From Prochlorothrix sp035285005 (GTDB lineage: Bacteria > Cyanobacteriota > Cyanobacteriia > Prochlorotrichales > Prochlorotrichaceae), in assembly GCA_035285005.1 (NCBI GenBank), contig JAYKIB010000343.1, positions 1 through 26,118 on the forward strand: DNA of 26,118 nucleotides, given 5' to 3'. Under the pieces are notes generated by a model. It was not told the origin of the DNA. It saw only the letters and a list, made by a program, of their open reading frames with translations, and made no database searches. The position numbers and the translations under genes were made by a program. Of the stretch, positions 8,235 through 15,245 are shown in pieces (the first letter of the stretch is position 1; each line of letters begins with the position of its first letter).

Positions 8235-8334
8235 GGGCACCGCGAAAAATCTCACTTTTTGTCCTATGACCCACGGAAGAACAAGGTGTGTGGCGATCGG
8301 CTTCGCCGCTCAATTCAATTATATCGAGGTGCCC
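8235..8334 (+). repeat. Family A element, copy 7
   Basis: It begins GGGCACCGCGAAAAATCTCA and ends TTATATCGAGGTGCCC, with the family core TGTCCTATGACCCACGGAAGA between (in two parts). The hairpin is weak (GGCGATCGGCTTCGCCG). It lies 34 bp after copy 6, so this part of the grpE-pilB spacer is a cluster of elements. Confidence 0.75.
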
Positions 8335-8879
8335 ATACTCCTAAAACTAGTACAAATTGTACAAATTTCAGTAAACCTTCTGGATAGTGTAGTAGGTTGT
8401 GGGGTCATGGTCAGGTCACGGTCCTTCCGTGCGGGGTGGGGGTGTTGTGGACCAGGGGATTGAGAACCTTCCCGCTTTCTCCCATCTCGCAAGAGGAGAG
8501 GCTATTATCGGTGTTAAGTTTGAGAAGGATGGATCTCCGTACTTCTTCCCACGGTTGACCCTGCTTGCAAAATTAGGACTTGTCATTGTGGCCTCTTCCG
8601 GCGCATCGGTTGCGCTTCCCCGACTCGCATCCCGATGTGCAGGGATCCGGGACACGAACCGCCCATGTCATCTCCCTGGGATAGTCCCCGAAGTCTCGAC
8701 ACTGAGCGGCACCCCTGTCTGGCCTCATGGAGCAGTAACGTGAGTGCGTTTCCCCTCCCAGTCCTCACCCAAAATGGGTCAAGGGGAGGAATGCCAGAAT
8801 TGGGGGTCAGGGGAGAGGGCCTGCCAGGGCCGTTTTCGCATGACGTTCCTCGCAAATCGCGCGTTGCTACGGAGGGACT
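8335..8879. other. Unassigned part of the grpE-pilB divergent spacer
   Basis: About 545 bp with no supported gene. An AT-rich palindrome, GTACAA-A-TTGTAC, lies at 8350-8362 and could be an operator. The GC-rich remainder has overlapping open frames on both strands (plus 8399-8743; minus 8583-8996) without a recognisable domain. It may be a decayed gene or an RNA of unknown type; neither can be shown here. Confidence 0.4.
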
Positions 8880-8971
8880 GCAACCCTGTGATGTTGGGGT
8901 CACTGCCACCCATCTCCAACCCTGACTTTCGCCTTGGTCCCCCGTCACACGTTGGATTTTTCGAGGTGCTC
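8880..8971 (-). repeat. Family A element, copy 8 (partial, minus orientation)
   Basis: Only the right part is clear: CCAACCCTGACTTTCGCC, then GTTGGATTTTTCGAGGTGCTC ending at 8971, matching the inverted core and end of the family. The left end and hairpin are too decayed to place, so the start given is approximate. Confidence 0.5.
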
Positions 8972-9095
8972 TAGCCCAAGACCGTGACGCGAACACCTAG
9001 CCCCGTTGATCAAGGTCTTCCCCCTCTCAGGAACCCTTCAGACTGTTCAAGCCGTTGAGCCTTGGGCAGTTCCTGATATGAAACTGTCCGTGAAA

Positions 9096-9135
9096 TTTTA
9101 TAGGGCACCTCGATTAATTGGGGTGCCCTATAAAA
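9096..9135. promoter_or_regulatory. Perfect 14-bp hairpin ahead of pilB (mini family A remnant)
   Basis: The arms TTTTATAGGGCACC (9096-9109) and GGTGCCCTATAAAA (9122-9135) are perfect inverted repeats around a 12-nt loop, TCGATTAATTGG. The loop and inner arms equal the left end of family A joined directly to a GGGTGCCC right end, so this looks like an element reduced to its termini. It ends 18 nt before the pilB ATG, where no clear Shine-Dalgarno is visible. It may hold the pilB promoter or fold in its leader; either is inference. Confidence 0.65.
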
Positions 9136-9153
9136 ACTCTTTCTGTGTAGCTT

Positions 9154-11244
9154 ATGACCAGTTCTTCATCCCAGCGGCGGGCGCTCGTTGTCCAAAATAA
9201 CTTTTCTCCCTTTGGCAACAAACTGATTCAAGGGGGGTATGTCAATAGCGATCAAATGAAGCAGGCGCTGATCGAAAGTCGGCGTGATGGTCAGTCCCTA
9301 ACCAAGGTGATTGAGGGGATGACTGGGCAGTCCTTGCCCCCCGAGATGATCCGGCATTACAAGCAACAGCAACTGTTTGAGCTGAAGGTGCTGTTTGGGA
9401 TTGAGTCTCTGGATCCGGAACTGGATGAGCAGTCTGAGACTCAAATTGCGGAGCTAATTAATACCCTAATTCCCTTAAAAGTCTGTCGGGAACACCGTCT
9501 TTTGCCCCTAAGCCGCCAGGAGACCGATCCCCCCTCGGTACTGGTGGCGATGGTGGACCCCGAGAACCTCGGCGCCCAGGATGAACTGAATCGCATTTTG
9601 CGCCCGCAGCAACTCGTGGCCCAGCGCTTGGTCATTGCGCCGGAAGATTATGAGGCGATGATCAATGCCTATCTGGATCAGCAGCAGCAAGAGAGGGCGC
9701 TGGATACGGCGGGTGTTAACCCAGCTGCTATCTATGCCCAGGAGAACTACGATAACTACGCCTACGAAGATGAGGAGGACGAGGGAGACGCGCCCGATGA
9801 TGATGAGCCGGTGGTGGTGGACATCGGTGATGATCTGGCGGACCTGGATGGGGATCTGGGTGAGGCTGAATCCGATGAGTTTGAGGGCGATGATCTCAGT
9901 AGTTCCCTGAAGGAGGCATCGGGTGCGCCGATCGTCAATCTGGCCAACAAGGTACTGATTAAGGCCCTGCAAATGGATGTCTCGGACATTCACATTGAAC
10001 CCCAGGAAAAGTTCCTGCGCATTCGTTTCCGCAAGGATGGGGTGTTGCAACAAACCTTCCCGCCGTTCCCTAAGAAAATTATTCCGGCCCTGGTCTCCCG
10101 CTTCAAGATTATGGCCGATCTGGACATTGCCGAGCGCCGTCTGCCCCAGGATGGCCGGATTCGTCGCGTCTTTAAGCGCAAAAAGGTGGACTTCCGCGTT
10201 AATACGCTCCCCAGCCGCTACGGGGAGAAAATTTGTATGCGTCTGCTCAGCAGTTCCTCCTCAAACTTGGGGCTGGACAAGCTGATTAGTGATGCGGAAA
10301 CCCTGCAGATGTGCCGTGATATGGCCAAGCGGCCCTACGGCTTGATTTTGGTGGTGGGGCCGACGGGATCGGGAAAATCGACGAGTCTGTACTCGATGCT
10401 GGCGGAGCGAAACGAACCTGGGGTCAACATCAGTACAGCGGAAGACCCGATCGAATACGCCTTGCCTGGGATCACCCAGGTGCAGGTGATTCGGGAAAAG
10501 GGGATGAACTTTGCATCGATTCTGCGGGCCTTTATGCGGCAGGATCCTGACATTATTCTGGTGGGGGAAACACGGGACCAGGAAACGGCCAAAACTGCCA
10601 TTGAGGCGGCCCTGACGGGACACCTGGTGCTGACCACGCTCCATGCCAATGATGCCCCCAGTGCGGTGGCTCGCCTTGATGAAATGGGGGTTGAACCCTT
10701 TATGGTGTCAGCCTCTTTGTTGGGGGTCTCGGCCCAGCGTCTGATGCGGCGCGTTTGTAAGGAGTGCCGGGTGCCCTACACGCCAACCCCGGATGAATTG
10801 GCCCGCTTTGGTCTGTCGGCCTCCCATGAGGTGGATGTCACCTTCTTTAAGGCCAAAATTACCAACGCCCAGGAAGCGAAGGAAAAGGGCGAAGAACTCT
10901 GTCCGGCCTGTCGGGGGGGCGGCTACAAGGGGCGCGTTGGGGTCTATGAGGTGATGCTGATGACTGAAGCCCTCCAGGTGGCGATTAACGAGGGGGCCTC
11001 CACCGATCGCATCAAGGAAGTGGCGGTGGAAGGGGGGATGAAAACCCTGTTGGCCTACAGTCTTGACCTTGTGCGCCAGGGGCATACCACCTTTGAGGAG
11101 GTGGAACGGGTCACCTACACCGACACGGGCCTTGAGGCGGAAATGAAGGCCAAGCGTAAGACTTCCTTGACCTGTAAGTGCTGTGGAGCCGGTCTCCAGC
11201 CGGAGTGGATGGACTGCCCCTATTGCCTCACCTCTCGCTTTTAA
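9154..11244 (+). CDS. pilB: Type IV pilus extension ATPase PilB
   Basis: PilB is the cytoplasmic hexameric motor that drives pilin assembly, here for motility and DNA uptake. Its 696 aa comprise an N-terminal GspE-type domain (about 15-180); a very acidic linker (about 200-248, runs of Asp/Glu); and the motor core. Core motifs are Walker A GPTGSGKS (402-409), the Asp box around AEDPIEY, Walker B DIILVGE (466-472), the His box HLVLTTLH, and a tetracysteine zinc site (C535/C538, C583/C586). After the core comes a second zinc ribbon at the extreme C-terminus (C674/C677, C688/C691). It heads the pilB-pilT-pilC cluster and is divergent from grpE; from memory the same arrangement occurs in Synechococcus elongatus. 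Confidence 0.96.
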   Translation: MTSSSSQRRALVVQNNFSPFGNKLIQGGYVNSDQMKQALIESRRDGQSLTKVIEGMTGQSLPPEMIRHYKQQQLFELKVLFGIESLDPELDEQSETQIAELINTLIPLKVCREHRLLPLSRQETDPPSVLVAMVDPENLGAQDELNRILRPQQLVAQRLVIAPEDYEAMINAYLDQQQQERALDTAGVNPAAIYAQENYDNYAYEDEEDEGDAPDDDEPVVVDIGDDLADLDGDLGEAESDEFEGDDLSSSLKEASGAPIVNLANKVLIKALQMDVSDIHIEPQEKFLRIRFRKDGVLQQTFPPFPKKIIPALVSRFKIMADLDIAERRLPQDGRIRRVFKRKKVDFRVNTLPSRYGEKICMRLLSSSSSNLGLDKLISDAETLQMCRDMAKRPYGLILVVGPTGSGKSTSLYSMLAERNEPGVNISTAEDPIEYALPGITQVQVIREKGMNFASILRAFMRQDPDIILVGETRDQETAKTAIEAALTGHLVLTTLHANDAPSAVARLDEMGVEPFMVSASLLGVSAQRLMRRVCKECRVPYTPTPDELARFGLSASHEVDVTFFKAKITNAQEAKEKGEELCPACRGGGYKGRVGVYEVMLMTEALQVAINEGASTDRIKEVAVEGGMKTLLAYSLDLVRQGHTTFEEVERVTYTDTGLEAEMKAKRKTSLTCKCCGAGLQPEWMDCPYCLTSRF

Positions 11245-11257
11245 CGCGTGTTGTTAG

Positions 11258-11282
11258 GGCGGTTATGCGTTGCATGGGATAC
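11258..11282 (+). repeat. Family E short dispersed motif, copy 1
   Basis: GGCGGTTATGCGTTGCATGG followed by GATAC. Closely related to 25192-25217 and more loosely to 12740-12765. It lies just after the pilB stop in the 237-bp gap before pilT. Confidence 0.5.
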
Positions 11283-11481
11283 GTTTTGACCCACCCAAGC
11301 ATGAGCGAGCCGCGATAGCGATCGTTCCCGTTTGCTCTGATTCCCTGGGTTGACCCGATCGACCCGATCGACCACAAATCAGTTCAGGCTGGGCACTCTG
11401 GCCGTATTTTGCCCCGAACCTACGCCGTGGGGATGGGGATTTGCCGTTCGGAAACCTTGATCTCAAGAAGGAGAACAATCC

Positions 11482-12573
11482 ATGGATTTCATGATTGAAG
11501 ACTTGATGGAGCAAATGATTGAAATGGGGGGGTCAGACATGCACTTGTCTGCGGGCCTGCCGCCCTATTTCCGCATCAGCGGCAAACTCACCCCCATCGG
11601 TGAAGAACGTCTGACGGCGGATCAGTGTCAGCGCCTCATCTTCAGCATGTTGAACAACAACCAGCGGAAATCCCTGGAGCAAAACTGGGAGCTGGACTGT
11701 TCCTATGGGGTGAAAGGACTCGCCCGGTTCCGGGTGAATGTCTATAAGGACCGGGGAACCTATGCGGCCTGTTTGCGGGCGCTGAGTTCTAAGATCCCGA
11801 ACTTTGAGGCCCTGGGACTGCCTGACGTGGTGCGGGAAATGTCTGAAAAGCCGCGCGGGATGGTGCTGGTGACTGGTCCTACGGGGTCCGGGAAAACCAC
11901 GACCCTCGCAGCCATGATCGACCTGATCAACCGGACGCGGGCGGAGCATATTTTGACCGTGGAAGACCCGATCGAGTTTGTGTATGAGCCGATCCAAAGC
12001 CTGGTACACCAGCGCCAATTGGGGGAAGACACCAAGAGTTTCGCCAACGCCCTCAAGGCGGCGCTGCGGGAAGATCCCGATATTATTCTGGTGGGTGAAA
12101 TGCGGGACTTGGAAACCATTCACCTGGCGATTTCTGCGGCGGAAACTGGCCACTTGGTCTTTGGAACCCTCCACACCAGTTCTGCCTCCCAGACCGTGGA
12201 CCGGATGATTGATGTGTTCCCCTCCGAGCGTCAAACCCAGGTGCGGGTACAGCTCTCCAACTCCTTGGTGGCGGTCTTTAGCCAGTGTTTGGTGCCGCGC
12301 CACAACCCCAAGCCCGGTGAATTTGGTCGCTGCATGGCCCAGGAGATTATGGTGATTACCCCTGCCATTAGTAACCTGATTCGGGAAGGGAAAACCTCCC
12401 AAATCTATTCCGCGATTCAGACGGGGGCGAAACTCGGGATGCAGACCCTGGAGCAGGTGCTGGCAAATTTGGTTAAAACCGGGCAGTGTACCTTTGAGGC
12501 GGCCATGTCCAAAACCTCGAAGCCCGAGGAGTTACAACGCTTGGTGGGGAACGTTCCCGCCGGTAAGCGATAG
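11482..12573 (+). CDS. pilT: Type IV pilus retraction ATPase PilT
   Basis: PilT disassembles the pilus to pull the cell. The 363-aa protein has the N-terminal PAS-like domain (1-100), Walker A GPTGSGKT (132-139), Asp box TVEDPIEF, Walker B DIILVGEMRD (200-209) and His box HLVFGTLH (224-231). The C-terminal retraction motif is AISNLIREGK (295-304), a close variant of the AIRNLIRE motif. An AAGGAGA Shine-Dalgarno (11468-11474) lies 7 nt before the ATG and fixes the start. The 237-bp gap after pilB contains a doubled GACCCGATC and a family E motif, so pilT may have its own promoter. Confidence 0.96.
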   Translation: MDFMIEDLMEQMIEMGGSDMHLSAGLPPYFRISGKLTPIGEERLTADQCQRLIFSMLNNNQRKSLEQNWELDCSYGVKGLARFRVNVYKDRGTYAACLRALSSKIPNFEALGLPDVVREMSEKPRGMVLVTGPTGSGKTTTLAAMIDLINRTRAEHILTVEDPIEFVYEPIQSLVHQRQLGEDTKSFANALKAALREDPDIILVGEMRDLETIHLAISAAETGHLVFGTLHTSSASQTVDRMIDVFPSERQTQVRVQLSNSLVAVFSQCLVPRHNPKPGEFGRCMAQEIMVITPAISNLIREGKTSQIYSAIQTGAKLGMQTLEQVLANLVKTGQCTFEAAMSKTSKPEELQRLVGNVPAGKR

Positions 12574-12642
12574 GGCAGCATTGTCACTATCCGGATTCTG
12601 AGGGGGGGCGCACTGGATGGAAGCTTGGATTTTGCAAGGTGC
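12573..12642 (-). repeat. Family A element, copy 9 (truncated, minus orientation)
   Basis: CCGGATTCTGAGGGGGGGCG, then GCTTGGATTTTGCAAGGTGCCC (in part), match the inverted core and terminal segment of family A. The GC hairpin is missing. GGGCAGC at the left edge touches the pilT stop codon; whether that is the original left end is uncertain. Confidence 0.5.
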
Positions 12643-12880
12643 CCAAGACCCACATTGCAAAATCCGCCTGTCCACGGCAGCCTTCGGGTGAGGTGGGGCC
12701 ACCTTGCCGCCTCCCCCCACCCATCGGGGTACCCTGCTATAGCTGTTATTCGTTGCATGAGGTACAGGGCTCAAGATGTAGTACTCCACCGTCGGCGGGC
12801 TACATCTAGCCTCACCCAGGCGTTAGCCGCTATCAGCCTCTCAAAGTTTTTAACAGTCTCTAACAACGGGAGTCGAAACT
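12574..12880. other. pilT-pilC spacer with inverted repeats
   Basis: No gene is visible in these 307 bp. A perfect 11-bp inverted repeat, GGATTTTGCAA (12627-12637) with TTGCAAAATCC (12655-12665), encloses a 17-nt loop, partly made from the truncated family A copy. AGGTGG-GG-CCACCT (12691-12704) is a second small hairpin. A family E motif lies at 12740-12765. These could form a processing or pause site between pilT and pilC. Confidence 0.5.
12740..12765 (+). repeat. Family E short dispersed motif, copy 2
   Basis: TAGCTGTTATTCGTTGCATG followed by AGGTAC; it shares the GTTATNCGTTGCATGRGRTAC core with 11258-11282. It lies about 115 bp before pilC. Confidence 0.4.
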
Positions 12881-14116
12881 ATGGCCACCTTTGTCGTTCA
12901 GGTGCGGGATGCCCAGGGGGCACTCAAAAAGCAAAAAGTGGAGGGAGAGTCTGCTCGGGAAGTCCGAGCCTCGCTGCGGGAGCAGGGACTGACCATTCAA
13001 GAAATCAAAAAGGCTCAATCTTTCCAGGAAATTCTGGACGGCTTGGGCAAAATTGATATTGGTGAATACACGGCTAGCGTTACGGTTAAGGATAAGGCGA
13101 TTTTCTCCCGGCAGATGGCGGTTATGGTCAATGCGGGGGTACCGATCGTCCGTTCCTTGGGGGTTCTAGCGGGTCAGTGTCCGAACCCAAAACTGAAGAA
13201 GGCGCTGACGGTTATTAGTGATGATGTGCAGCAGGGCAATAATATGTCCGAGTCGATGCGCAAGTTTCCTGAATCCTTCGATAACCTCTACATCGCCATG
13301 GTGAGTGCGGGAGAAGTGGGGGGGGTGCTGGATGATGTGCTCAATCGCCTGTCCAAGTTGCTGGAGGATGATGCTCGGCTGCAGAACCAAATTAAGTCGG
13401 CCATGAGCTACCCGGTTACGGTGGGATCGATCGCCGTGATTGTGTTTATCGCGATGACGGTGTTTCTGATCCCCACCTTCGCAAATATTTTTGATGACTT
13501 GGGGACCGAGCTACCCGCCTTTACGGTGATGATGCTCCAAATTAGTAAGTTCCTGCGAACCCCTCAGTATTCCGTGAGTTCGGTCTTTGGTTTAATTGCG
13601 CTTAAGTTTGCCTTTGATAAGTATTACGCAACCCCAATGGGGAAAAAGCAAGTTGATGCCTTGGCTCTGAAAATGCCTATTTTTGGGGATCTGATCCAGA
13701 AAACTGCGGTTGCTCGCTTTTGCCGAACCTTTGGGTCTCTGACCCGTGCTGGGGTACCCATTTTGACCTCGCTGGAAATTGTGCGGGATACGGCGGGGAA
13801 CCAGACTATTGCCGATGCCGTGGAAAATGCCAAGGAGGAAGTGCAAAGCGGGGGCATGATCAGCAGTGCGATCGAGCGGGCGAATGTCTTCCCGGTGATG
13901 GCCATTCAAATGATGGGTATTGGTGAAGAAACCGGGGATTTGGACACCATGTTGATGAAGGTGGCCGACTTCTATGAGGATGAAGTGGAGCAGGCCGTTC
14001 ATGCCATGACCAGTATGTTGGAGCCGTTGATGATTGTGGTCATTGGGGCCATGGTGGGATCGATTTTGCTGTCCATGTATTTGCCGATGTTTAAGGTGTT
14101 TGAGGACTTCGGCTAA
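12881..14116 (+). CDS. pilC: Type IV pilus inner-membrane platform protein PilC
   Basis: PilC is the GspF/T2SF-family membrane protein on which the PilB and PilT motors act. The 411-aa protein begins with a soluble N-terminal part (MATFVVQVRDAQG) and carries two related T2SF domains (about 75-200 and 280-405). The sequence FSRQMAVMVNAGVPIVRSL in the first repeat mirrors FCRTFGSLTRAGVPILTSL in the second. Hydrophobic segments lie near VGSIAVIVFIAMTVFLIPT and at the C-terminus (MIVVIGAMVGSILLSMYLP). Length and layout are typical. GGGAG lies 9 nt before the ATG. A hairpin terminator follows the stop, closing the pilBTC cluster. Confidence 0.96.
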   Translation: MATFVVQVRDAQGALKKQKVEGESAREVRASLREQGLTIQEIKKAQSFQEILDGLGKIDIGEYTASVTVKDKAIFSRQMAVMVNAGVPIVRSLGVLAGQCPNPKLKKALTVISDDVQQGNNMSESMRKFPESFDNLYIAMVSAGEVGGVLDDVLNRLSKLLEDDARLQNQIKSAMSYPVTVGSIAVIVFIAMTVFLIPTFANIFDDLGTELPAFTVMMLQISKFLRTPQYSVSSVFGLIALKFAFDKYYATPMGKKQVDALALKMPIFGDLIQKTAVARFCRTFGSLTRAGVPILTSLEIVRDTAGNQTIADAVENAKEEVQSGGMISSAIERANVFPVMAIQMMGIGEETGDLDTMLMKVADFYEDEVEQAVHAMTSMLEPLMIVVIGAMVGSILLSMYLPMFKVFEDFG

Positions 14117-14126
14117 AACCAAATTT

Positions 14127-14156
14127 ATAGGGTGGACAGTGCCCACCCTATTTTTA
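14127..14156 (+). terminator. Rho-independent terminator after pilC
   Basis: ATAGGGTGG pairs with CCACCCTAT around a short loop (ACAGTGC) and is followed by TTTTTA. It starts 11 nt after the pilC stop, the expected position for the end of the pilus transcript. Confidence 0.8.
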
Positions 14157-14174
14157 CTTGGGACTGAGAACTTC

Positions 14175-14275
14175 GGGCACCTTGATGCATCCAAGCCTGT
14201 GGGAAATAGCCCACGTTAAGGATGAGGGGTTGGGGTGGGTGGCTTCGCTGCCCGCTACAATTAATCGAGGTGCCC
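14175..14275 (+). repeat. Family A element, copy 10
   Basis: It begins GGGCACCTTGATGCATCC and ends ACAATTAATCGAGGTGCCC; the middle has drifted and the hairpin is reduced to GGGTGGCTTCGCTGCCC. It lies between the pilC terminator and the 199-aa gene, ending 26 nt before that gene's ATG. Confidence 0.75.
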
Positions 14276-14301
14276 GATCTATTTCTAAATTTTTATAGTT
14301 C

Positions 14302-14901
14302 ATGTCTGTTCAACAAATTCATTACGAGGCACTCTTGGCGGAGTATAGCGACCACCAGGCGGCGACAGATCTTTTAAAGGAGTATCGACCCTATTTAGAG
14401 CTAGTACCCAGTATGCGGCGACCGCTGGATAGTATTGTGAGTCTTCCGTTGCCCCTGGCTAGGGTTCGCAACATGCAGGTGACCCATGCGTCCTACTATC
14501 CGGTGACTGAAACCGTACAACTCCCCTGTGACATTGCCTTGCTGATGTGTGACCCGGAGTGGCGCATTAAAACCGGGGTGGAAATTTGTATTTTTATCTA
14601 TCGTCCTGAGGAAGATCTCTCGGACTTTTTGGGCCGATGGCGCAATACCCAAGTGGCCCTTAGCCAAACCTATGAATGGGTGATGCCCCACCACTACAAC
14701 CATATCTATAGCGAAGGTGAGGGAGCACTTTATCCGCTTTTTGTGGGCATTGAAGGGATGCCCCACCGCATTTTTCGGGGCCTGGAAGGAGCGGCCTTGC
14801 CCTATGTGATGAAGGCTCCGGATCCGGATCTGACCCGTGAGTTGGGGGGAGAGCCTCCGGCTCCCTCGTTGGATGCGATCGAGCTATTACCCGGTGAGTA
14901 G
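14302..14901 (+). CDS. Hypothetical protein downstream of pilC
   Basis: A 199-aa protein I do not recognise. It has no signal peptide and no clear membrane segment. Visible features are a helical-looking N-terminus (QIHYEALLAEYSDHQAATDLLKEY), aromatic-rich central strands (VTHASYYPVTETVQLPC, VEICIFIYRPEEDLSDFLGRW), a His/Tyr-rich stretch (MPHHYNHIYSEGEGALYPL) and an acidic, Pro-rich tail. Codon use and GC match the neighbours, so it looks like a real gene. It follows the pilus cluster on the same strand but is separated from it by a terminator and a family A element, so it is probably transcribed alone. A pilus-related role is only a guess from position. Confidence 0.75.
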   Translation: MSVQQIHYEALLAEYSDHQAATDLLKEYRPYLELVPSMRRPLDSIVSLPLPLARVRNMQVTHASYYPVTETVQLPCDIALLMCDPEWRIKTGVEICIFIYRPEEDLSDFLGRWRNTQVALSQTYEWVMPHHYNHIYSEGEGALYPLFVGIEGMPHRIFRGLEGAALPYVMKAPDPDLTRELGGEPPAPSLDAIELLPGE

Positions 14902-14932
14902 GGCGGACAGCGGCAATGGGTAAGCGATGCAG

Positions 14933-15052
14933 CTAAGTACCGGACAAAAAAGTGATCAGCATGGCCCCAAACCCTTGTAGGCTAAGCATTTGAGGCTGAT
15001 CGCCTAAAACCCTTGTATAGTAGGTATTTCCAGGGTTTTGTCCGGTACAGAG
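14933..15052. mobile_element. Family B MITE-like element, copy 1 (120 bp)
   Basis: The ends CTAAGTACCGGACAAAA and (T)TTTGTCCGGTACAGAG form a terminal inverted repeat of about 17 bp with two mismatches. It is flanked by a perfect 9-bp direct repeat, GCGATGCAG (14924-14932, 15053-15061), a target duplication. Inside, AAACCCTTGTA occurs twice, about 38 bp apart, as part of a degenerate 27-bp duplication. There is no coding capacity, so it would need a transposase acting in trans. The 9-bp duplication and CT- ends recall IS4/IS10-like elements, which is inference. Confidence 0.85.
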
Positions 15053-15087
15053 GCGATGCAGACGTGGAGGATATTTAGAAATCCAAG

Positions 15088-15186
15088 AGGATACCGCGAT
15101 TAATCCAACTGTTTGGGAGATAGCCTACGCAAGAATCAGGGTTGGGTTGGGCAGCTGCGCCGCCCAACCCAATTCATCGAAGTGCC
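15088..15186 (+). repeat. Family A element, copy 11
   Basis: It begins AGGATACCGCGATTAATCCA and ends CAATTCATCGAAGTGCCT. The core AAGAATCAGGGTTGGG is kept and the hairpin reads TTGGGCAGC-TGC-GCCGCCCAA, with an altered loop and one stem mismatch. It lies 60 bp upstream of the DUF3370 gene. Confidence 0.75.
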
Positions 15187-15245
15187 TCTCAGTCTTTAGC
15201 CCCAGTCTTTAGCCCCAAGATCTAGCCTGTAGGAGTTCATCGCCC

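Larger units (their letters stand above)
14902..15245. other. Spacer holding a family B and a family A element
   Basis: Non-coding. Nearly all of it is the family B element (14933-15052), its 9-bp flanks and a family A copy (15088-15186). A 13-bp direct repeat, AGTCTTTAGCCCC, occurs twice in tandem at about 15191-15216, just ahead of the DUF3370 gene. Confidence 0.7.

Noticed and set aside
8350..8362. NtcA-binding site
   Set aside because: The palindrome has GTA-N7-TAC spacing, not the required GTA-N8-TAC.
8600..8720. tRNA-like stretch in the grpE-pilB spacer
   Set aside because: No cloverleaf, T-loop GTTCGA(A/N)TC or anticodon stem could be assembled on either strand.
9508..10053. 181-aa hydrophobic open frame opposite pilB
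   Set aside because: The Ile/Val-rich stretch arises from antisense reading of the acidic linker codons of pilB.
11533..12402. Long 289-aa open frame opposite pilT
   Set aside because: It lies wholly within pilT on the other strand, is His/Arg/Gly-rich and resembles no family; a shadow of a high-GC gene.
14302..14901. Assignment of the 199-aa protein as the pilus factor EbsA
   Set aside because: Its length and sequence do not match what I recall of EbsA, and nothing beyond position supports it.
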